From contig DEDL01000009.1 of the NCBI GenBank assembly GCA_002349525.1, positions 185-26,246 on the forward strand: a stretch of DNA of 26,062 nt. Direction: 5' to 3'. Below the pieces are notes generated by a model that worked only from the letters and a program-made list of their open reading frames with translations, had not been told where the DNA came from and searched no databases. The stretch is from Lachnoclostridium sp. UBA2905 (lineage in GTDB: Bacteria; Bacillota; Clostridia; Lachnospirales; Lachnospiraceae). A program made the position numbers and the translations under genes. Shown here piece after piece: positions 1-7,069 of this stretch; the first letter of the stretch is position 1; every line of letters begins with the position of its first letter.

Positions 1-650
1 CCTTCATATACACATCCAAAATCCATTGTCAAAAAATCACCTTCACAAAGCACCCTGTCTGACGGCATTGCATGTGGGCTTGCGGAATTAAGACCTGATG
101 CTGCTATAACATCAAAGCTTAAAGCACTTGCGCCATGACTTCTCATATAAAATTCAAGTTCAAGTGCCACCTGCTTTTCAGCGAGACCTTCCGGTCTTTT
201 ATAATTGTCCTTAATATAAGTAAGAATGTGGGTAAAAGCATCATCACCGATCTTTTCAGCCTTTTTCACTTTTTCAATTTCTTCCTCACTTTTAACCATT
301 CTGTCTTTTGTAAGTTCATTACTAATAGAAATGATGCTGTCACATTCAAGCTTTTCCTTCATTCTCTCAAATATATTGTGTCTTAAATAATCACCCTCAA
401 GAAGAATTTCACTTATATTATATGACTTGATAAGTTTGTTAAACCAAGGATAATAGCCCTCACTTCCTATTACTATTATATCACTGTCATTACACTCATT
501 CTTAGCCCATATTCCATATCTTGAATCTACTAAAACAGTCTTTTTAGATTCTGTCATAAACAGATAGCCCTCTCCCCCGGAAAAGCCACTGAAATATCTT
601 ACATTATATGGATCTGCAATTATAAGTGCCTGATTACTATTTAGCTTCAA
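1..650 (-). CDS. Xaa-Pro aminopeptidase (M24B), 3' part cut by window edge
   Basis: Metallopeptidase of the M24B (creatinase/prolidase) family, expected to remove N-terminal residues that precede proline in the cytoplasm. I translated the minus strand by hand: 216 codons are open to the window edge. An N-terminal creatinase-like part (NVRYFSGF near residue 16, LVDSRYG near 40) leads into the pita-bread catalytic domain. There SPHAMPSD (191-198) and TMDFG (208-212) give a conserved His and the first metal-ligand Asp; the other ligands lie outside the window. The start is placed at TTG 650, one base after the yqeG stop, with AGGCAGG upstream; the first ATG comes about 30 codons later, after conserved sequence. 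The N-terminus is shorter than usual because the customary first helix is missing. It is probably co-transcribed with yqeG. Confidence 0.85.
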   Translation of the reverse strand, partial: MKLNSNQALIIADPYNVRYFSGFSGGEGYLFMTESKKTVLVDSRYGIWAKNECNDSDIIVIGSEGYYPWFNKLIKSYNISEILLEGDYLRHNIFERMKEKLECDSIISISNELTKDRMVKSEEEIEKVKKAEKIGDDAFTHILTYIKDNYKRPEGLAEKQVALELEFYMRSHGASALSFDVIAASGLNSASPHAMPSDRVLCEGDFLTMDFGCVYE

Positions 651-651
651 C

Positions 652-1164
652 TTAATTACCTGCCTTTTTCTTCATACTCTTTTTGTAACTGCGAAAAACA
701 ATTTTTTCAAGTTTTCTTTTCAGAACAATCTGTATTTCTTCCTTAGGTCCAATTGGCTTTGTACATATATTATCCATTCCAAGCTTCTTAGCTCCATATA
801 TATCTGTAAAAAGCTGGTCTCCAATAAAAATGGTCTCTTCCATTGTCAGGTCCATAATCATCATTGCCTTAAGATAACCTTTTTTGTTAGGTTTTCCGGC
901 TTTATATACGTAATAGCTGTTTATGTCCTTATTGAATCTTTTCACTCTTTCCTCATCATTATTGGATAAAAGACATGTTTTGAAACCAATCCTTCTAAGC
1001 TTTTCAAATAATTCCACGCTTCTTTTATTGGCATCAGCATCATGCTCCACAAGTGTGTTATCTATATCAAATATTATTCCTCTTTTTCCTTCATCATACA
1101 GCCTTTGAAAATCAATACCATATACTGATTCTTCATATCTGTCAGGATAAAAAACTTCTAACAC
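652..1164 (-). CDS. yqeG: YqeG-family HAD-superfamily phosphatase
   Basis: Small cytoplasmic HAD hydrolase of the YqeG (HAD IIIA) family; its physiological substrate is not settled. The HAD motifs are in order in the 170-residue protein: DIDNT (33-37, nucleophile and acid/base Asp), SNN near 68, Lys in KPNKKG near 91, and GDQLFTD (115-121). The C-terminus is rich in Lys. The frame is open upstream to a GTG at 1200, but the better start is GTG 1164. It lies six bases after a GGAGGG site at 1171-1176 and gives the family's usual beginning, ending in FYPD. The extra upstream codons fall in a 19-bp tandem repeat, which supports the shorter form. It is followed one base later by the Xaa-Pro peptidase gene. 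Confidence 0.88.
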   Translation of the reverse strand: MLEVFYPDRYEESVYGIDFQRLYDEGKRGIIFDIDNTLVEHDADANKRSVELFEKLRRIGFKTCLLSNNDEERVKRFNKDINSYYVYKAGKPNKKGYLKAMMIMDLTMEETIFIGDQLFTDIYGAKKLGMDNICTKPIGPKEEIQIVLKRKLEKIVFRSYKKSMKKKAGN

Positions 1165-1184
1165 TATAGGCCCTCCTGTCAAAA

Positions 1185-1260
1185 TAGTCATATTCGTCAC
1201 TGATAGTCACATTCGTCACTAACAGTCACATTCTTCACTAATAATCATATTCGTCACTTT
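1185..1260. repeat. Four tandem copies of a 19-bp unit
   Basis: Units at 1185-1203, 1204-1222, 1223-1241 and 1242-1260 share the pattern YARTCAYATTCKTCACTRA with a few substitutions each. The array ends just upstream of the yqeG ribosome binding site. There are no spacers, so it is not a CRISPR array. Confidence 0.9.
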
Positions 1261-1357
1261 GCATTATCAATATATACAAATATCAAAAAGCATATCTTCT
1301 GACCATTTTTCTGCTAATTATATCATGCATTACTATAATCATCAACCAGGTAAATCT

Positions 1358-1396
1358 TCAAAACAAACAAGACTGCATTCACCTTAGAATGCAGCC
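1358..1396 (-). terminator. Rho-independent terminator after the MMPL gene
   Basis: The 8-bp perfect stem CTGCATTC / GAATGCAG (1373-1380 with 1387-1394) has a 6-base loop. On the minus strand a T-rich stretch of the form TCTTGTTTGTTTTG follows. It lies about 40 bases after the transporter stop and separates that operon from yqeG. The U tract is interrupted, so termination may be partial. Confidence 0.65.
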
Positions 1397-1405
1397 TTGC
1401 ATCAA

Positions 1406-1425
1406 ACATCATTTAACATCATTTA
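1406..1425. repeat. 10-bp direct repeat after the MMPL stop
   Basis: ACATCATTTA occurs twice in perfect tandem (1406-1415 and 1416-1425), nine bases beyond the transporter stop codon. The repeat is too short to mean much alone, but it resembles the other stop-proximal repeats in the window. Confidence 0.7.
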
Positions 1426-1433
1426 AAACTTTA

Positions 1434-3509
1434 TCAATACACAATCTTCTTCTTTCTGCTTGAAAGACTGGTCTTCATGATAATTTTATCAAAGATTGAA
1501 AGAAGTGCCGGTAATATGCAGATTACTGAAACCATACTTATAAGTGCTCCCCTGGCCATAAGCAAACATAATGAACTGATCATGTCAATACTTGAGTAAA
1601 CACCTACACCAAAGGTAGCCCCAAAGAAGCTTATTGCACTTGCAATTATTGAAGGGATAGAAGTTGTAAGTGCAATATTAACAGCTTCTTTTTTGGTCTT
1701 GCCTGCATACCTTTCTGTCCTGTAACGTGTAGTCATTAGAATAGCATAATCAACAGTTGCACCAAGCTGTATTGTGCCGATAACAATTGATGCAATGAAA
1801 GGTATCGTAGTTCCTGTATAATATGGCACAGCCATATTAACAAATATCGCAAATTCAATTAATGCAACAAGTAATACCGGAAGTACCGGTGAAAGATATA
1901 TTATTGCAATAATAAGGAAAATAACTCCAATTGATACAGCACTAACTCTCTTAAAATCTGTATTTGTAATTTTAATAAGGTCACGGGTACATGCAGCCTC
2001 TCCAACAAGCTTGCCATTTGGATCATAATTCTTAATGATTTCTTCAAGCTTGTTACACTGATCATTTGCCTCATCAGAACCTGTTTTATATTCTGATGTA
2101 AGTACAACCATTTCATACTCATCGCTCTTAAGCTCATTAGATAATGACTCTGGAATGAAGCTATCAGGTACCTTACCCTCTGTAACAGATTCCATACAAA
2201 GTACATTTGAAACTCCATCAACCGTTTTCATGTCATTTACCATATTGATGATTTTATTAGTTTCAAGGTTTCTGTTAATAAGAACAATACTTGCAGAGCT
2301 TAAGCTGTATTCATCCTGCAAAACATCTGTTGCAACTACACTGTCAAGATCCTTTGGAAGACTGAGTGTAAGATCATAATAAACATTTGTGTTGTTATAA
2401 CCATATATAGCAGGTGCAGCAAGTACGAGCATAATCACAACAAATAATGGTGCAAGCTTCATAATCCTTGCAGAAAGTCTTTTAAACTCAGGCATTATTG
2501 GTTTGTGCTTTGTCTTATTAATGGCCTTATCAAATGTAAGGATCATAGATGGGAGAATCGTTACACAGCCAATTACTCCAAATAATACACCCTTAGCCAT
2601 TACAATTCCAAGGTCAAGACCAAGTGTGAAGCTCATGAAACACAGTGCGATAAATCCGGCAACTGTTGTAATTGAACTACCAACAACTGATACTATAGTT
2701 GAGGATATAGCCTTTGCCATTGCAGCTTCCTTGCTGTCACATATTCCTCTCTGTTCCTCATAGCTGTGCCACATGAAAATCGAGTAGTCCATTGTAACAC
2801 CTAACTGAAGCACTGCCGCAAGAGCCTTGGTAACATACGAAATCTCTCCCATGACAATGTTACTTCCAAGATTATACACAATAGCCATTCCTATACTTAA
2901 AAGGAAGAATATTGGCACAAGAAATGAGTCCATCAAAATACACATAACTGCAATTGATATAACAACAGCAAGTACAACATATATTGGTGTTTCCTTTTCT
3001 GACAGGTTCTTTGTATCTGTAACGATTGCAGATATACCACTTATAAAGCACTGCTTGTCGGCAACTTTTCTGATATTACCAATTGCTTCCATTGTTCCAT
3101 CACCTGAACTGGTGTCATCAAATATAACCATCATAAGTGTGGAGTCTTCTGTGTTAAATGCATCCTTTAGTTCTGATGGCATCATTTCTACAGGAATGTC
3201 AAGGTCAACAAATGAATCGTACCAGATAACCTTTGATACATGCTCAACATTCTCTATCTTACTTTTCAACTCTGAAACACTTTTGTAATCCATGTCTTTT
3301 AACACTATCATGGAAAATGCTCCTGCTCCAAAGTCATCCATGAGAATATCCTGTCCGTCCATGGTATCTATTCCATCCGGAAGGTAATATAACAAATCAT
3401 AATTTACTCTTGTTTCAACATAACCGATTGCTGCCGGTACCAAAAGAGCAATAGCGACAATCAGTATAAGGTGTCTGAATCTGACAACAAATTTACCAAA
3501 TCGCTCCAT
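1434..3509 (-). CDS. MMPL/RND-family transporter
   Basis: Integral membrane exporter of the MMPL branch of the RND superfamily, 691 residues in two homologous halves. Each half has one N-terminal membrane helix (near residues 12-30 and 350-370), an extracytoplasmic domain, then a cluster of about five helices. Asp-Tyr pairs sit in equivalent helices: GVTMDYSIFM near residue 239 and GATVDYAILM near 586. Such pairs form the proton relay in MmpL3, so proton-driven export is likely. The substrate is unknown; lipids, toxic amphiphiles and peptides are all possible. GGAGG stands eight bases before ATG 3509, and the gene starts three bases after the lipoprotein stop, so the two are surely co-transcribed. 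The lipoprotein is a likely partner outside the membrane. Confidence 0.9.
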   Translation of the reverse strand: MERFGKFVVRFRHLILIVAIALLVPAAIGYVETRVNYDLLYYLPDGIDTMDGQDILMDDFGAGAFSMIVLKDMDYKSVSELKSKIENVEHVSKVIWYDSFVDLDIPVEMMPSELKDAFNTEDSTLMMVIFDDTSSGDGTMEAIGNIRKVADKQCFISGISAIVTDTKNLSEKETPIYVVLAVVISIAVMCILMDSFLVPIFFLLSIGMAIVYNLGSNIVMGEISYVTKALAAVLQLGVTMDYSIFMWHSYEEQRGICDSKEAAMAKAISSTIVSVVGSSITTVAGFIALCFMSFTLGLDLGIVMAKGVLFGVIGCVTILPSMILTFDKAINKTKHKPIMPEFKRLSARIMKLAPLFVVIMLVLAAPAIYGYNNTNVYYDLTLSLPKDLDSVVATDVLQDEYSLSSASIVLINRNLETNKIINMVNDMKTVDGVSNVLCMESVTEGKVPDSFIPESLSNELKSDEYEMVVLTSEYKTGSDEANDQCNKLEEIIKNYDPNGKLVGEAACTRDLIKITNTDFKRVSAVSIGVIFLIIAIIYLSPVLPVLLVALIEFAIFVNMAVPYYTGTTIPFIASIVIGTIQLGATVDYAILMTTRYRTERYAGKTKKEAVNIALTTSIPSIIASAISFFGATFGVGVYSSIDMISSLCLLMARGALISMVSVICILPALLSIFDKIIMKTSLSSRKKKIVY

Positions 3510-3512
3510 AAT

Positions 3513-6383
3513 TTATTCCTCCCCGGCTTTTTTAATACCATTTGTTTTGTATATGAATTTTACGCTTCCATCCATTCCTTCACTTATACCGGAATAGTTA
3601 TTATATTTTTCTCCTTCTTTGGCAATATCATATATAAGATCATATGCCTCATCCAGCTTATCACCAAGTTTTTCTGTAATAGGCCTGATTGCTTCAGAAT
3701 CAAATTCTGCCATACCATCTTTAAGTTTTTTGGAACCATCCTTAAGATCCTTTGTTCCATTATAGAGGGTCTTTGTTCCGTCATACAGAGAATTTGTTCC
3801 AGATTTTAATGTCTCTGTTCCCTTGTACAATGAACCTGTTCCTTTATAAAGGGTTGCAGCTCCTGTATTAAGCGTTACTGTTCCATTATAAAGCTTTCCG
3901 GCACCAGCCTCTAACGATACTGTTCCTTTGTAAAGTGTTCCTGCTCCTGTATCAAGTTTTACAACTCCGTCATAAAGTGTTGTAGCTCCCGTGTTAAGTG
4001 TTACTGTTCCATTATAAAGAGTTGTGGCTCCTGTGCTTAATGATGCAGCTCCTGTACTTAATGATGCGGCTCCTGTACTTAAGCTTGTTGCACCTGTACT
4101 AAGAGAAGTAGTTCCTGCCTTTGCAGCCACAAGTCCGTTATAAAGTGTATTACTTCCTGTTACAAGTGTAAGAGAGCCTGTATAAAGCTGACCAACACCT
4201 GAATTAACAGTCTGTGTTCCTGTATACACCTGGCCTGCTCCATTCTTAAGAGCTGTTAAGGCTGTAGCAAGTGTTGTAAATCCCGCAGGTATCTGTGCAG
4301 CTGCTGTATTAAGCTTATCTGCTCCGGCTTTAAGATTATCTGCTCCCTTTGTGACCTGGGCAAGTGATGTGTAAAGAGTGTTCACTCCGCTGGCAACACT
4401 GGCTGCTCCACTTGAAAGTGCCGCAAGATCTTTTTCCTTTGATTTTATAATCTTTTCGAAATCACCCTTAACTTCCTGCAGGGTTTTGATTGAGTCATTT
4501 GCTGTAACTAACTGTGAATATACTGAATAATCAGTAATCTTGCCACCTGTTGCTGCAATTAATATAGCTGATACAGGGGTTGTATCCTGATTAGCAGTTA
4601 TCTGCGCATCTATTGCCTTAACTGTTGCAGCAAGTTTTTCAGGTGTATCTATTCCTGATGATTTTGTAACAAGCTTCATGATATCATCAATCTTGCCATC
4701 TATCATGGAAGTTGTTCCTTTAAGTGTCTGTATAAGTTCATCCACACCAGCCTTAAGTTCTTTGGTTCCGTCAACAAGACTCTTTGCTTTTTCGCCGTCT
4801 TTTTTATCTGAAGTTTTGCCTTCCATTGCTGCAATTACCTGATTAAGAGCTTCATCAATCTGTCCTGCCCCATCATCAAGTGATTTTATTCCAGCAACAG
4901 CTTCGTCTGCCTTTGCCTTAAAATCTTTAACACTTGCTTCCGCCTGTGTAAGTCCGTCAGAAACCTGTTTTGCACCATCCATAAGACTGCCTGTTCCATC
5001 ATTTACTGTTTTAAGATTATCTGAAACTGATTTAACGCCATCACTTACTGACTTTCCGCCATTTACAAGCTGTGTGGCTGAATTATCAAGTGTTGCAGCT
5101 CCGGTTTTAAGGGAATCTGCTCCGGACTTAAGAGAATCTGCCCCGGTTTTAAGGGAGTCCGCTCCGGTTTTAAGAGAGCCTGCTCCAGTCTGAAGTGAAG
5201 CTGCTCCAGTTTTAAGATTCTGGGCTCCGCTCTTAAGACTTGTAGTTCCATCACTAAGAGTTTTTGCACCTGTTTTAAGATCCGTTGAACCCTTCTTAAG
5301 ATCTCCGGCTCCATTATTAAGTGTAACAGCTCCTTCACTAAGAGTCTTGGTACCATTATTTACCTTAAACGCACCCAATTTAAGATCCCTGGCACCCTTA
5401 TCAAGCTTCCTTGCACCAGCCTTTAAGTCACTGCCGCCGTCCTTTAACTTAAGAGCACCATCATCAAGATCCCTTGTTCCATCAACAAGCTGTGTGGCAG
5501 CATCATTAAGTTCATCAATTTTTTCTGTTATTTCACTATAGTCAATGTCTTCAATTTTTTCACTTCCTATTACATCAGGAAGTACAACTGAAAGTGACAT
5601 CTCTGATTCAAAATCTGTAACATCTGCTTCTACGGTAAATGAATCGCTAAGACCAATTTTATCAAATAATTCTTCGCTTCCATCAATCTGGCTTGTTATG
5701 CAATCTTTAAGACCTGGAATTGCATAACCAACAATAATACTGTTATTACCTTCTTCGACAACCTTACCATTATCTATGGTTACGTTTGACGCCTTATCCT
5801 GAGCAAGCATCATTCCTGAAGCACATACAAAAGGAACAATCAAATCATCTTTTTTTGTTTTATTTTTATATGTGTAGGTCATTTCAAGATGTCCTGAGGC
5901 ACCTGCAAGTTCTTCGGCCGTAACTTTTTTGCCATCTAACCTGTAGCTTATGCTTATGTCAACCGGAAGCTCCTTATCTGAAGTACCCTGGTATGAAATA
6001 TCCTTTCCACCAGCATTCCAAGTAAGATTTTTACCATCTGCCTGATATGCTTCATCGCCCTTAAGATTTTTTATATCCTTAAGTTCAGACACATCGGAAA
6101 GATTTCCACTCTCATGATTCTTAAGTACATCACTTACAGTTATGTTTGACACTGAACCATCATTATTCATAATAACGTAAACTGTTTCGTCTTTTCCTTC
6201 TTTTACTGATGATCCCTTCATTCCATCAGTAACTTCCTTTGCAAGTTCTTCTGTTTTCTCATCTTCGCTCTTAACTGTATTGTCTGTTGCAGCAGACTGT
6301 GGATCGGCACTTCCACAACCCATCATACATGATGCTGCCAGACTAATAGCAAGAATAGAGCATAAAAACTTTTTCTTAATCAT
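3513..6383 (-). CDS. Large lipoprotein with about 60 LxxGx heptad repeats
   Basis: A 956-residue exported lipoprotein. A Lys-rich start, a hydrophobic core and CMMGC near residue 23 make a lipoprotein signal peptide. Residues of about 30-290 form a non-repeated, probably beta-rich domain. Two long blocks of the xxLxxGx heptad seen in YhgE/Pip-like proteins follow. Block 1 (about 295-476) has roughly 26 copies, mostly LKTGA-like. Block 2 (about 655-893) has roughly 34 copies, with many LYNGT-like units. A helical spacer lies between them. Unlike many YhgE/Pip proteins it shows no membrane helix after the signal peptide, so the lipid would be its only anchor. Its position between tetR and the MMPL gene suggests an extracytoplasmic scaffold or adaptor for the transporter (inference). 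Function unproven. Confidence 0.85.
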   Translation of the reverse strand: MIKKKFLCSILAISLAASCMMGCGSADPQSAATDNTVKSEDEKTEELAKEVTDGMKGSSVKEGKDETVYVIMNNDGSVSNITVSDVLKNHESGNLSDVSELKDIKNLKGDEAYQADGKNLTWNAGGKDISYQGTSDKELPVDISISYRLDGKKVTAEELAGASGHLEMTYTYKNKTKKDDLIVPFVCASGMMLAQDKASNVTIDNGKVVEEGNNSIIVGYAIPGLKDCITSQIDGSEELFDKIGLSDSFTVEADVTDFESEMSLSVVLPDVIGSEKIEDIDYSEITEKIDELNDAATQLVDGTRDLDDGALKLKDGGSDLKAGARKLDKGARDLKLGAFKVNNGTKTLSEGAVTLNNGAGDLKKGSTDLKTGAKTLSDGTTSLKSGAQNLKTGAASLQTGAGSLKTGADSLKTGADSLKSGADSLKTGAATLDNSATQLVNGGKSVSDGVKSVSDNLKTVNDGTGSLMDGAKQVSDGLTQAEASVKDFKAKADEAVAGIKSLDDGAGQIDEALNQVIAAMEGKTSDKKDGEKAKSLVDGTKELKAGVDELIQTLKGTTSMIDGKIDDIMKLVTKSSGIDTPEKLAATVKAIDAQITANQDTTPVSAILIAATGGKITDYSVYSQLVTANDSIKTLQEVKGDFEKIIKSKEKDLAALSSGAASVASGVNTLYTSLAQVTKGADNLKAGADKLNTAAAQIPAGFTTLATALTALKNGAGQVYTGTQTVNSGVGQLYTGSLTLVTGSNTLYNGLVAAKAGTTSLSTGATSLSTGAASLSTGAASLSTGATTLYNGTVTLNTGATTLYDGVVKLDTGAGTLYKGTVSLEAGAGKLYNGTVTLNTGAATLYKGTGSLYKGTETLKSGTNSLYDGTKTLYNGTKDLKDGSKKLKDGMAEFDSEAIRPITEKLGDKLDEAYDLIYDIAKEGEKYNNYSGISEGMDGSVKFIYKTNGIKKAGEE
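4027..4089 (-). repeat. 21-bp coding tandem repeats, block 2 of the lipoprotein
   Basis: Three successive 21-bp units encoding SLSTGA(A/T) heptads differ at only a few bases, and a fourth, more diverged unit follows. This shows recent duplication or gene conversion within the heptad block. Confidence 0.75.
5102..5227 (-). repeat. 21-bp coding tandem repeats, block 1 of the lipoprotein
   Basis: Six successive 21-bp units (plus-strand pattern CGGTTTTAAGRGARTCYGCYC with variation) encode SLKTGAD-like heptads. Similarity at the DNA level is clearly higher than for the other heptads, which suggests recent expansion. Confidence 0.8.
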
Positions 6384-6390
6384 AAAAATC

Positions 6391-6435
6391 TACCCCTTCC
6401 AAATAAATTACAGTTATAATAATTCGGAAGGGGTA
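6391..6435 (-). promoter_or_regulatory. Hairpin that would hide the lipoprotein ribosome binding site
   Basis: TACCCCTTCC (6391-6400) and GGAAGGGGTA (6426-6435) are a perfect 10-bp inverted repeat with a 25-base loop. In the minus-strand mRNA the second arm is the Shine-Dalgarno GGAAGGGG, nine bases before the lipoprotein ATG at 6383. The first arm would act as an anti-Shine-Dalgarno. The hairpin would lie inside the 5' leader if transcription starts at the candidate promoter upstream. A role in translational control is inference. Confidence 0.65.
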
Positions 6436-6444
6436 TTTTGTCAT

Positions 6445-6497
6445 TATACAATTTTATACATTTGTCTAGTTTTTTTACAATTGTATGAAATTGTATA
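6445..6497. promoter_or_regulatory. Long inverted repeat, candidate TetR operator
   Basis: The 16-base arms at 6445-6460 (TATACAATTTTATACA) and 6482-6497 (TGTATGAAATTGTATA) match in inverted orientation at 15 of 16 positions. One arm covers the -10 and the other abuts the -35 of the candidate promoter between them. The position next to a TetR-family gene fits an operator. The region is AT-rich, so some chance similarity is possible. Confidence 0.5.
6453..6480 (-). promoter_or_regulatory. Candidate sigma-A promoter for lipoprotein and MMPL genes
   Basis: On the minus strand, TTGTAA (6480-6475) and TATAAA (6458-6453) are separated by 16 bases. Transcription would begin near 6446, leaving a leader of about 60 bases that holds the complete hairpin. 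Four of six and five of six bases match the consensus boxes. Confidence 0.45.
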
Positions 6498-6503
6498 TTT
6501 ATT

Positions 6504-7067
6504 TTATTTATTTTCCTTTACATATTGCTTGTATACTACTCTCTTTGTGTTCTCTACAAGCTTAACACTGATACTTGTTATATCATCCTCATTCTCCTTC
6601 ATGCCATCTCTTATCCATTCAATTATAACGCCGGTAAGACCCTTTGACATAAATTTTGCAACAAGAACAGTCTCATTTTCATCAAGCTCATTGTTCTCGT
6701 CAAGCTCAATGGCTGCTCTTTTAAAAAGCTCTTCAAGAGTTTTGTCCAGATATTGTTCAAAATATTCCTTCGAGCACTTAATAGTATTGACATAAAACAT
6801 CTTATCACTTCTTAAATGTTTCAGAAACAGGTTAAGCTTTTCTCCCCAGTTATTAATAGTAAGATCACATGTTATAACAAATGCCTCACTGTCATAAATC
6901 CAGTACAAAAGCTCAAGCTTATCTGCAAAATGATAATAAAATGTCTGTCTGTTAAGTCCAAGGTTTCCTGTAATATCCGCTATAGTTATTTTATCAAAGA
7001 GATTAGTAGCAGTAAGCTCCTTAAGGCTGGCAGCCAGAGCATTTCTTGTAATTAAAGCTTTCGACAT
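6504..7067 (-). CDS. TetR/AcrR-family transcriptional regulator
   Basis: DNA-binding regulator of 187 residues. The N-terminal helix-turn-helix covers about residues 24-50, with the typical FYYHFADK after the recognition helix (43-50). The C-terminal helical domain differs between family members and should bind a ligand and form the dimer. It probably controls the lipoprotein and MMPL genes, because an inverted repeat surrounds their candidate promoter directly downstream. Its ATG lies two bases after the symporter stop, with GAGGA inside the symporter's end, so it can also be translated from a symporter transcript. The inducing ligand is unknown; the transporter substrate is the natural guess. 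Confidence 0.88.
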   Translation of the reverse strand: MSKALITRNALAASLKELTATNLFDKITIADITGNLGLNRQTFYYHFADKLELLYWIYDSEAFVITCDLTINNWGEKLNLFLKHLRSDKMFYVNTIKCSKEYFEQYLDKTLEELFKRAAIELDENNELDENETVLVAKFMSKGLTGVIIEWIRDGMKENEDDITSISVKLVENTKRVVYKQYVKENK

Positions 7068-7069
7068 TA

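Noticed and set aside
2827..3288. 153-codon plus-strand frame inside the MMPL gene
   Set aside because: It is antisense to a well-supported transporter, has no recognisable protein features and no ribosome binding site; such frames are expected opposite hydrophobic coding sequence.
6391..6497. Inverted repeats between tetR and the lipoprotein gene as terminators
   Set aside because: Neither structure is followed by a T run on the minus strand, and the hairpin overlaps the ribosome binding site of the next gene.
6280..6795. 171-codon plus-strand frame across the tetR-lipoprotein gap
   Set aside because: It lies antisense to the ends of two real genes and would read through the inverted repeats and hairpin; its Phe/Ser/Leu-rich composition is typical of a shadow frame.
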